Assembly (NCBI GenBank): GCA_009781045.1
Contig: WQYW01000026.1
Coordinates: 1 to 40,980 of the forward strand
Direction: 5' to 3'
DNA: 40,980 nt
DNA from: Alphaproteobacteria bacterium
GTDB lineage: Bacteria; Pseudomonadota; Alphaproteobacteria; Rhizobiales; Xanthobacteraceae
Positions 35,301 to 40,980 of this stretch are shown in pieces. The notes under the pieces were generated by a model that did no database searches, was not told where the DNA came from, and saw only the letters and a program-made list of their open reading frames with translations. The position numbers were made by a program, and so were the translations under genes. The number at the start of each line of letters is the position of its first letter. The stretch's first letter is position 1.

Positions 35301-35790
35301 CTGGAAGGGGGCCTTCGGTGCCACCGGTGCGGCGAGTGAGGCTCTGGCCCAGTTCTACCGGGCCAACCAGATCCGGCAGGCCTTCTTCAATAACGGCAGC
35401 CAGCCCTCGATGCGGCTCACCATCAAGCCGGAGACCCTGGATGAGGGCGCAACTTCCGTCATCCTTGTGGTTTTTGGGGACGCGAGGGTGATTAATTTCC
35501 ACGGACCAGTGGCGGCCAGGACCTTCATGTGGACGGCGCAGGAAAAGAGCAGCATGTCGCGGCTGATTTTCCAGCCCGGGGGCTGGGAGGATCCTGTGGA
35601 CTTCAGCGGGCCGTGGTCAATGCTGCGCCTGTTCGACATCGCGCAGAAGACAAAGCTCAGTGCTGACAGTTTCCGTGCCCGTTTCAGCCATGCCGGCCAT
35701 ACTGCCGATTTCGAGGTCCAGGTCGGATCGATCCTCAATCCGTTCACCTCCGACCTGCTCACCGCCTTCATCTGTCCGAACAGGTTGTGA
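32359..35790 (+). CDS. tssM: T6SS membrane channel protein TssM (ImpL/IcmF)
   Basis: TssM, 1,143 residues. Two helices near the N-terminus (about 24-48 and 57-77) and one at about 439-461 anchor it in the inner membrane. The cytosolic domain between them carries a P-loop, GAPGSGKTTS from residue 144, followed by a DTAGRY switch near 193 and an IYIVLTKADLLEGF G4-like motif, so this is a nucleotide-binding form. The large periplasmic part ends in the ImcF C-terminal region (FQPGGWEDPVDFSGPWSMLRLFD). Such Walker-positive TssM proteins are known from Agrobacterium, where ATP hydrolysis drives TssL rearrangement. It overlaps tssL (ATGA) and the tagF fusion (GTGA). Confidence 0.94.
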   Translation: MINPLLYYYSLRTYVDPYVGLIGRRFIGLVWVVAICILIWFYGYLLALGSFKPLEPEFNRLIAMVLVIAGFLGWTIWTTVRKRRAETAMLDDLAAEGTPSPDAEARAEVDTLRDRLKEALQLLRRVGKNRFGYIYEQPWYLIIGAPGSGKTTSLTHSGLKFPLGEVLGAEPVKGVGGTRNCTWWFAEDAILIDTAGRYTTHGNFAGADKAGWNGFLSLLHRHRPSQPINGALITLSIPDLLERDPETRLEEVRQIRQRLAEMDETLRARVPIYIVLTKADLLEGFVPFFDGLSRGGRDQVWGTTFPLDVSQDPTSLPERFLEEFDLLRSRIDDLLLERMQQEPDIEVRGRIFELPARMTALREPMREVLSELCSQSKLMAPPLLRGVYITSSTQNTASQGARGQRRSYFLLRLFSHVIFEEAALIARDKRLTGRALLLRRIAVGAVALIGATVLLGWIGAYFHNINAISRAETEISNFQALAKDIPVENVNDADFLRLLPALNAIADTTAGFREPPLFHVSFGLSQYDKVAGTQSRAYSRALNSLLLPRLLVHLQNRLRSDRLGVDETFDALKLYGMLGGIGPMDPEAASAAARLIFEELYPGEGRREVRERLTGHVAALVGRPVDALNIDNELFFTASRRIARQSEAERAFHLLSTSPQATALPVWSASSVIGSASEPAFARRSGGDLREGVPGIYTRSGFLKVVAPGLAAIARQVAGEYWIRGRSPGDSVPADAIARETIKLYFAAFEKNWSAYLNDLTVRQSDAAMTEIASILASKSQPLVALAKSVAESTDLPGALAGGYFGGAAAWIAPGSVPDPYEKLRNALNEKAGGDKEGSRIEVVQPMIGKLHDQLVRQSLAPESVNNVAGTKNELQAAKDALVAEVRGLPSPMKEWIAELAAAVEGQEVNTLRSRADRVWQAGGAKICAAAIADRYPFNRKADREVAMDDFIHVFGPKGVFDSFFTENLAASVDTTATPWRWKGAFGATGAASEALAQFYRANQIRQAFFNNGSQPSMRLTIKPETLDEGATSVILVVFGDARVINFHGPVAARTFMWTAQEKSSMSRLIFQPGGWEDPVDFSGPWSMLRLFDIAQKTKLSADSFRARFSHAGHTADFEVQVGSILNPFTSDLLTAFICPNRL

Positions 35791-38033
35791 TCATGCCTGG
35801 TGGCGTTGCAGCAGCACCAGGTTTCTTCGGCAAGGTTGCCAGCCAGGGTGACTTTGTCGCCAGCCGCTTTGATCTCGGCCTGCGCCGGCTAATTGACGAC
35901 TGGCTGCAGCGCGCCATCGAGCACAGCCGGCACCGGCTGGGAGTGGGCTGGGAAGAAGCCTTTCAGGCCATGCCGGTGTGGCGCTTTGTGCTCACGCCGG
36001 GACTGCTTGGCCAGAGCGGCTTTGCCGGATTGATGATGCCCAGCAGCGATCGTGTCGGGCGGCCATTCCCGCTGCTGCTCGCCGCGCGACTTGCAGCGGC
36101 GCCGTCGCAGCTCCATGAGGCGGCAAAGCTGCGACAATGGTTCGATGTCCTTGAGCGCACGGTTGTGGCGGCGCGCCAGGGGGGATTTGATCTGGCACGG
36201 TTTGACCGTGCTGTCGCGGCGCTTGCACTGCCCCCGGATGGCGACGGCAAGGTGCTCAATGGGCGCTCCTACTGGTGGACGTTTGATAACGGGGTGGCGC
36301 AGCGCTTTTCCTCAACCGGACTGCCGGCACCAGAAAATTTCGAGCGCTTTCTTGGTCGGCCGAAGCCAGCCGATCGGCCGGCAGCAGCGCAGGGAGCTTC
36401 GCCGCGTGCGGAGGGCAGCGCCCCCCAACCCCGTTGCGCAACCGTGACAGAAGAGGAGGAGCGCGCTTTCCAGACCCGCATCGCAACATCAAAGGAGGCC
36501 CGGCCTGAACCGCTGCAGGTGCCGGGTGCCCAGCGGGCAGGGATTTCAGCTCCACCTCCGCTGCCGCTGGTCCCGCAGCCGCCGTCTTCTCTCCTGCAGC
36601 GCGAGCGCGAGAAACCGCCGGGGACGGCATCGTTGCTCACGGCTGAGGAAGGGTCCCCTGACGCCGGGGAAGGAGCTGTGCCGCCCGCATCGAGCCAGAA
36701 TTCTTCCCGACACGGGCCCCTGAGCGACAGTGCGGAGGCCGAGCCAGAGCTGGTTCCGCGATGGCCCGATGCGGGGGCATCGCAGCTCACAGCCCCCCTG
36801 GCGTCTGCGGAAGGGCTGGGTGAGGAGGCCGTGGCCGGACCGGAGATCGCCGCACTGTCGCGCCTGTCGCGCCGCACAGATGTTGAAAGGCCCAGCAGGG
36901 CGGTGCCGCCGCGGCTGACGGAAAGCGCGCAGGAACCTGTGCCCGCGGAGAATTTCGGAGCGGCAGGATCGACTGACGCCAGGTGGGGCGCTGAAAGGCG
37001 CAGGAAGGCAGGATTTCCTCCGCTGTTGCCTGGAGGTGAGGCAGTGTCGGCATCCTCGCCGCGTTCCGGGCCGGCAGGATCAATTGACGCGGCCTCCGGA
37101 TCTGAGACGCGCACGAAGCCGGCTGTACCGCCGTTGCTGCCTGAAGACGTGGTGGCGTCGACCGTCGAGCGGGAGTTGAGGCCGGCGCCATCCTTGGATC
37201 AATCGACACGGCTGCGCGATTCGGCTGTGGCCGCAACAGGCCAGCTGCCTCCGGCCGCACCCCTTGAGCGGCATCTCGGTAAAGTGCGCTCCTCGGGCAA
37301 GCCTGCCGGGACGCCCCCACTTCCGATCGTGCACTGGGGTGAGCCGCTGTTACAGCTGGACCCGGCTGTGGCGGCACCGCTTCTTTTCGCGGCGAGCGCG
37401 TCGCGCCGCGGCGGCGCTCTGCGCGGCGCGGCGATGGCGCTTAGCGACCAAAGGCGCTGCGACCTCCATGTTCTGGCACGCGGCTCGGGTGACGGCGTGG
37501 CGGGCGCGCAGGCTGCCGGCGTGGTCCTTGAGCGGCTGCAACGTCTTGCTCCGGCGACGCGGATTGACGATGCCATTGCCGAGGCCAAAGCAGCGCTCGG
37601 CAACGCCGATATTCTGCTGCGCATGCTGGGCCAGGAATCGCGATCAACCATCGAGGCCAGTGTGGTGGCGCTGCTGGCGGCGGGTCTGCAATTTGCTGTG
37701 CTGTGGGCGGGAGATCTGCGCTGCTATCTGTTGCGTGATGGATTGATGCGCTGTCTGACCCGCGATCACATCGAGATCGGCCTGCAGCGCCGTCTGGCGC
37801 GCAGCGTCGGGGGCGGGGCGCAATTCGCCTGTGATGTCGTGACTGACGATCTTCTGGTCGGCGACCGCTTCCTGCTGGTGGCGGCCGACGTGGTCAAGGC
37901 CTTGGGCGAGCGCCGCATCGCTGCCGATCTCGCCGATTCGAAGCCCTTCGACATCCCGGCGGCGGTGCTGGACGAGGCGATGATGTCAGGTGCCCGCGGC
38001 GACCTCGCCGCCATCGCCCTTGTAGCAAGATAG
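35787..38033 (+). CDS. tagF: TagF-PP2C fusion protein (ImpM; TagF-PppA) with degenerate phosphatase motifs
   Basis: A 748-residue fusion. Residues 1-190 are TagF (PGFFGKVASQGDFVASRF, WEEAFQAMPVWRF, GRPFPLLLAAR), a post-translational repressor of the T6SS. A Pro/Ala/Ser-rich, disordered-looking linker runs to about 530 and has a tandem repeat of 37 residues. The C-terminus aligns with PP2C phosphatases (PppA): WAGDLRCYLLRDG and LTRDH are clear. However, the RxxNEDx position reads R546-G-A-A-M-A, the DGxGG position reads R565-G-S-G-D, and the final DN position has a Leu, so several metal-binding acidic residues are missing. I infer a non-catalytic PP2C domain. TagF-PppA fusions are known in Agrobacterium. 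It overlaps tssM by four bases; an ATG at 35793 is an alternative start. Confidence 0.85.
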   Translation: MIMPGGVAAAPGFFGKVASQGDFVASRFDLGLRRLIDDWLQRAIEHSRHRLGVGWEEAFQAMPVWRFVLTPGLLGQSGFAGLMMPSSDRVGRPFPLLLAARLAAAPSQLHEAAKLRQWFDVLERTVVAARQGGFDLARFDRAVAALALPPDGDGKVLNGRSYWWTFDNGVAQRFSSTGLPAPENFERFLGRPKPADRPAAAQGASPRAEGSAPQPRCATVTEEEERAFQTRIATSKEARPEPLQVPGAQRAGISAPPPLPLVPQPPSSLLQREREKPPGTASLLTAEEGSPDAGEGAVPPASSQNSSRHGPLSDSAEAEPELVPRWPDAGASQLTAPLASAEGLGEEAVAGPEIAALSRLSRRTDVERPSRAVPPRLTESAQEPVPAENFGAAGSTDARWGAERRRKAGFPPLLPGGEAVSASSPRSGPAGSIDAASGSETRTKPAVPPLLPEDVVASTVERELRPAPSLDQSTRLRDSAVAATGQLPPAAPLERHLGKVRSSGKPAGTPPLPIVHWGEPLLQLDPAVAAPLLFAASASRRGGALRGAAMALSDQRRCDLHVLARGSGDGVAGAQAAGVVLERLQRLAPATRIDDAIAEAKAALGNADILLRMLGQESRSTIEASVVALLAAGLQFAVLWAGDLRCYLLRDGLMRCLTRDHIEIGLQRRLARSVGGGAQFACDVVTDDLLVGDRFLLVAADVVKALGERRIAADLADSKPFDIPAAVLDEAMMSGARGDLAAIALVAR

Positions 38034-38037
38034 GCAG

Positions 38038-38940
38038 GTGAGCCCGGTGCCCGGAAACCCGGCCTCAAGTCCTGTGATCGCGGCCTTCCGGGCGCTGCGG
38101 CGGGCGCTTGACGACACCGAATCGGAAGATGAGCGCGCCTTATTGCGCAATGCTGTCCGTGACGCCCTTGATCGCGACGCCGCCACCCTCGGCACAGAGA
38201 GGCGAATCGTGGCCAACAGCTGGACTGTGACCGGGGAAATCCATCGCGGTCCGCATTTTGTCATCGAAGCCCTGCGCCATCGCGATCTCGGCGACCGTTG
38301 GGCGATCAAACGGATCCTTCCCGCCCATGCCAGGGATCCTCTCTTCCGCGACATGCTGCTTCGGGAGGCGGCAAACCATCTTCGCGTCCAGCATCCAGCC
38401 GTGCTCCGTGCCCATGCGCTGCTCCGACTTGAGGATGGCAGCCCGGCCCTGGTGCTGGAGTACCGGCAGGGGCCATCCCTGGCCGGTCACCTGCGTGATA
38501 GCGCGCTGACCCCGCCGCAGATTCTCCAGGTGGCCTCACGAATTTGTGAAGCCCTCAGCGAAGTTCACAGTCGCGGCATCACCCACGGAGATGTTACGCC
38601 AGCCAATATATTGCTGCCGCAAAGCGAGCCTGGCCTTGCGCTATTGTGCGACTTCGGACTGTCAACGGCCAGCGGCGAAGGCATTGACGGCTTCGAGGCG
38701 CTTGGTACGCCGGGCTTTGTCGCGCCCGAAGCGGCAATACCGCATGGCCTGCGCCATCCGGGTACAGACATCTACGGACTTGGCGCGGTGGTTGGGGCCT
38801 GCCTGGATGCGGCTTGTGCCTGCGATTGCGTGGCCCTGCGCCAGCTTGCTGCTTCGTTGTGCATGGAAAATGCCGCTTCGCGCCCACCGACAGTGGCAGC
38901 AGTACAACACCGGCTCAGGACAATAGCGTCAGAATTGTGA
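38038..38940 (+). CDS. ppkA: T6SS-associated Ser/Thr protein kinase (ImpN/PpkA-like)
   Basis: A Hanks-type kinase of 300 residues, soluble with no membrane helix. The first 60 residues are helical and not kinase-like. The kinase lobes carry WAIKRI (Lys91), Glu110 in the alpha-C helix, HGDVTPANILL with Asp185 and Asn190, CDFGLS with Asp205, and GTPGFVAPE closing at 231. All catalytic residues are present, but the HRD Arg is replaced by Gly (HGD), as in kinases not controlled by activation-loop phosphorylation. The expected target is the FHA protein or a partner. The protein lacks the long sensory C-terminus of PpkA. It starts with GTG four bases after the tagF fusion and ends the operon. Confidence 0.88.
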   Translation: MSPVPGNPASSPVIAAFRALRRALDDTESEDERALLRNAVRDALDRDAATLGTERRIVANSWTVTGEIHRGPHFVIEALRHRDLGDRWAIKRILPAHARDPLFRDMLLREAANHLRVQHPAVLRAHALLRLEDGSPALVLEYRQGPSLAGHLRDSALTPPQILQVASRICEALSEVHSRGITHGDVTPANILLPQSEPGLALLCDFGLSTASGEGIDGFEALGTPGFVAPEAAIPHGLRHPGTDIYGLGAVVGACLDAACACDCVALRQLAASLCMENAASRPPTVAAVQHRLRTIASEL

Positions 38941-39344
38941 CAACAGCGCATCAAACGCGAGTGATCACGAATTCCTGATCAATCGAGAGCGCCGCAGCCA
39001 CTGGCAGCACCTGACAGGTCATCCTGCCATGTGCTAGTCACATTTTGGAACGGATACGCGTTGACGGACCATGCTGCTGGAGATGGCCTGCGATGACTGG
39101 AAAAGCTGTCGGTCTTTCAAGGCCAGCGCAGACAGTCCCACGCTGGCACGGTGCAGTGAGGTTGCTGTGCTGATTCGCTGCCCTGGCGGGAAGAGATTTT
39201 CGGGTGATGTCACTACATCATTCCAGGAACTCACCTTTTCCCGCTGGAACGGAGTCGTTAGCCTTGACGCTGTCGACCACTTTTGATCTGACTAACAAGA
39301 ATTCGGTCCTTCGTCTTTCCTCAATTTTTCCAAGAGCCCTTCCG
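38941..39344. other. Spacer between kinase and polysaccharide export gene
   Basis: About 400 bases with no recognisable gene. A 20-base near-palindrome with TGATCA on both sides (38962-38967 and 38976-38981) lies just after the kinase stop; it has no T run. The rest probably holds the promoter of the polysaccharide export gene, but I cannot point to clear -35 and -10 boxes. Confidence 0.45.
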
Positions 39345-40184
39345 ATGACGAGCACATGTGATGGTTTCTCGCCCAGGCCCCTCAGATACTGCCGCTCCAT
39401 GCTTGGGCTTGGTGCGGCGCTGGCCGTGCTGGCTCTTGGCGGCTGCACCACCACCGCCTTTGGTCCGTCCACCACGAGCGCGGCGGATCCAACCATGGTT
39501 GATCTTGATTCGGCCGATATCAACCTGATCAACAAGGGCACGGTCGGGACCGCGCATCGCGTCCATGTCACCCGCAATCAGTCGGAACAGTTACGGCCCG
39601 GCGACAAAATCCAAGTCAAGATCTTTGACAGTGGCAGCGGCGAAGATGGGTTGACCAGCGCCAGAGTGATTGATCTCGGCGTCTTCCAGATCGACGGCTA
39701 TGGCTATGTCACGCTTCCCTATGCCGGACGTTTCCGCGCCTCCAGGATGACCGTGGCCTCGCTGCAGAGCCTGATCGTGCGCAAGATGAAGGGCTCGGCG
39801 GTGGCGCCCCAGGCGACGGTCACCATCATTGAGACCGTCCCGACCAGTTTCACCTCCTTCGGCGCCTTCAAGACCCCAGGCGAATTCAAGTTCAGCCCGG
39901 GCGACCTCACTCTGGCACAGGCCCTGGCGCGCTCGGGTGGTCTGCAGGAACAGCGGGTCAACCCGGAAAAAATCTTTGTCTATCGCCAGGAGCCGTCGGA
40001 ACTTGCTGTCAGCGTCGGGGCGGTGAAGCCGGAGGACACCCAGCCCGGCACAACCGCGCGGGTGGTCTATCAGGTCGATATGACCAATCCACGCTCCTTC
40101 TACACCATGCAGCAGTTCCAGATGAAAAAGGGCGACATCCTCTATGTGCCGGACAGCAATGGCGACAGCGGCCCGCCGAAGTGA
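39345..40184 (+). CDS. Outer-membrane polysaccharide export lipoprotein (Wza family)
   Basis: A 279-residue Poly_export (Wza-type) lipoprotein. The signal peptide ends in the lipobox LALGGC (Cys34), so it is lipidated and sent to the outer membrane. The family core is present: LRPGDKIQVKIFD, VFQIDGYGYVTLPYAGRF, then a SLBB-like segment (TVTIIETVPTSFTSFGAFKTPGEFKFSPGDLTLAQALARSGGL), and QFQMKKGDILYVPDS at the end, a second beta-grasp or Wza-type strand. Such proteins form the export pore for capsule or exopolysaccharide. The ATG at 39345 puts the signal peptide correctly; upstream in-frame ATG at 39204 and downstream 39399 are alternatives. It is on the same strand as the T6SS operon but is probably an unrelated unit. 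Confidence 0.88.
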   Translation: MTSTCDGFSPRPLRYCRSMLGLGAALAVLALGGCTTTAFGPSTTSAADPTMVDLDSADINLINKGTVGTAHRVHVTRNQSEQLRPGDKIQVKIFDSGSGEDGLTSARVIDLGVFQIDGYGYVTLPYAGRFRASRMTVASLQSLIVRKMKGSAVAPQATVTIIETVPTSFTSFGAFKTPGEFKFSPGDLTLAQALARSGGLQEQRVNPEKIFVYRQEPSELAVSVGAVKPEDTQPGTTARVVYQVDMTNPRSFYTMQQFQMKKGDILYVPDSNGDSGPPK

Positions 40185-40559
40185 CGCCTTGCGGGTATCT
40201 TCAGAGCTGAGCTGAGCGCGTCCGCAGAGCAGCAGTTGGCGACGTCACCCCAAGGCGGCAACCGACCCGGTTGCCTGCAGGGAACCGGGGGCGGATGGTT
40301 GGCTTTGCGGACGTCGGCGCTCTGGAGCGCCAGGCAGTTTTCGCTGTGGCCTTGCGCGATCCGCGCTGATGGCGTCCCGGATCGGTGCCGGATGGTCGCT
40401 GCGGCCAGGCCTGCGCGTGACTGGAGAGGGAGTGCCTGTGGCTGCGCTCCAGGCCGAAAGCCGTCATGCGTAAACACCGATGTTGAAGTGGCGGATCGGG
40501 AGGAGTCTGCGGTCTTCAAACAGCGTCACAAAACGCGCCCCGACGATCACTGCGGCAAC
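40185..40559. other. Intergenic stretch with no recognisable gene
   Basis: About 375 bases downstream of the export gene. Both strands have open frames of Arg/Ala/Pro/Cys-rich composition that resemble no known protein. I see no RNA gene or terminator. It may be decayed sequence adjoining the transposase fragment that follows. Confidence 0.4.
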
Positions 40560-40726
40560 CCCGCCGTTTTTGCCCAGCACCGGTGCTATGATACGTACAG
40601 AGAGTTCCCCGATACGGTACTGGAATTCCTGCGCAGTGAAGTCCCAAGACGGTGGCTGAGTTTTGCGACAAGGTAACCGACAACTTCCGCGTCATCAACC
40701 CGGACAAATGTCGGGTGGTGGCGTGA
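40560..40726 (+). pseudogene. IS630-family transposase, C-terminal fragment with frameshift
   Basis: A short plus-strand fragment reads HRCYDTYREFPDTVLEFLRSEVPRRW in one frame, then continues after a single-base-type shift near 40657-40661 in another frame as FCDKVTDNFRVINPDKCRVVA and a stop at 40724-40726. The two pieces together match the last roughly 45 residues of IS630-family transposases (VP-x-x-W ... VTDNFRVI). The catalytic DDE residues lie upstream of this stretch and are absent. The fragment is therefore a dead relic. The left boundary is approximate. No terminal repeat was found downstream. An IS630-like end is also present at the other end of the window. Confidence 0.65.
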
Positions 40727-40871
40727 CGTGGGATTGAGCCTCCGAGGTTCGCAGAAAATGGTCGAATCGTATTCATTGCCGTGAATCGCAAGGCTGATCG
40801 TGGGGTATGCGAGGTATTTTCGGGTTTCAGGTTTTTCGTCTGAACAGAGGATATCATCGTAAGCGGCAAAG

Positions 40872-40980
40872 ATGAACAGTCTGGCTCAATCCGCCGTAAC
40901 CCCGGCGGTCTCTGGCGAGGGATCTATCCAACGCTCCTGGTACCGCCGTTCCTGCAAGGCCGCCCGGACTGCACGTGATC
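40872..40980 (+). CDS. Start of a gene running off the right edge
   Basis: An ATG at 40872 opens a frame that stays open to the end of the window (36 codons, starting MNSLAQSAVTPAVSGEGSIQ, then RSWYRRSCKAARTARD). The Ser/Ala-rich, then basic opening would suit the cytosolic N-terminus of an envelope or polysaccharide enzyme, but this is too short to name. No strong ribosome site is visible (AAGCGGCAAAG only). It follows the polysaccharide export gene by about 690 bases, so a role in surface polysaccharide synthesis is possible but unsupported. Confidence 0.35.
   Translation, partial: MNSLAQSAVTPAVSGEGSIQRSWYRRSCKAARTARD

Overview
The window looks like part of a high-GC alphaproteobacterial chromosome or large replicon, probably Rhizobiales-like. 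The evidence is the GC-rich coding, alphaproteobacterial-looking lipoamide dehydrogenase debris, and a complete imp-type type VI secretion system (T6SS). The T6SS gene order, tssA-B-C-C'-tagJ-E-F-G-fha-K-L-M-tagF/pppA-kinase, follows the impA to impN order known from Rhizobium leguminosarum and Agrobacterium. As in those systems, no tssJ lipoprotein gene is visible, and TssL carries its own OmpA-like peptidoglycan-binding domain.

Layout. Positions 1-118 hold the end of an IS630-like element, with the transposase start running off the left edge. It abuts the 3' third of a dihydrolipoamide dehydrogenase gene, and the junction falls at a TA inside a Tyr codon. After about 1 kb without a recognisable gene come a large Gly-rich autotransporter (1637-5638, + strand) and a DUF695/RraB-like cytosolic protein (5869-6666, +). 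A gene-poor stretch with a few coding-like scraps follows.

From 7463 to 17964 everything recognisable is on the minus strand and reads, in transcription order, clpV (tssH), hcp (tssD), vgrG (tssI), a PAAR tip protein, a 326-residue membrane-segment protein, the amidase effector Tae4, its immunity protein Tai4, an unknown 209-residue protein, a second Cys/His amidase-like putative effector, and a secreted protein that is probably its immunity partner. This is an Hcp/VgrG effector island. GC-rich hairpins sit just after the stop codons of clpV, hcp and vgrG.

A roughly 1.5 kb divergent spacer (17965-19478) with a short AT-rich patch separates this island from the plus-strand structural operon (19479-38940). 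Most genes in that operon overlap their neighbour by 1 to 8 bases, so it is probably translated as a coupled unit: sheath (TssB, TssC and a TssC paralogue), baseplate (TssE, F, G, K), trans-envelope complex (TssL, TssM), cap protein (TssA), and the post-translational control module (Fha, TagF-PP2C fusion, Ser/Thr kinase). The PP2C half of the fusion lacks the usual metal-binding aspartate motifs, so the phosphatase may be inactive.

The right edge has a Wza-type polysaccharide export lipoprotein (39345-40184), a frameshifted scrap of another IS630-family transposase, and the first codons of a gene leaving the window. The assignments come from reading the sequence and from family knowledge; no database search was run.
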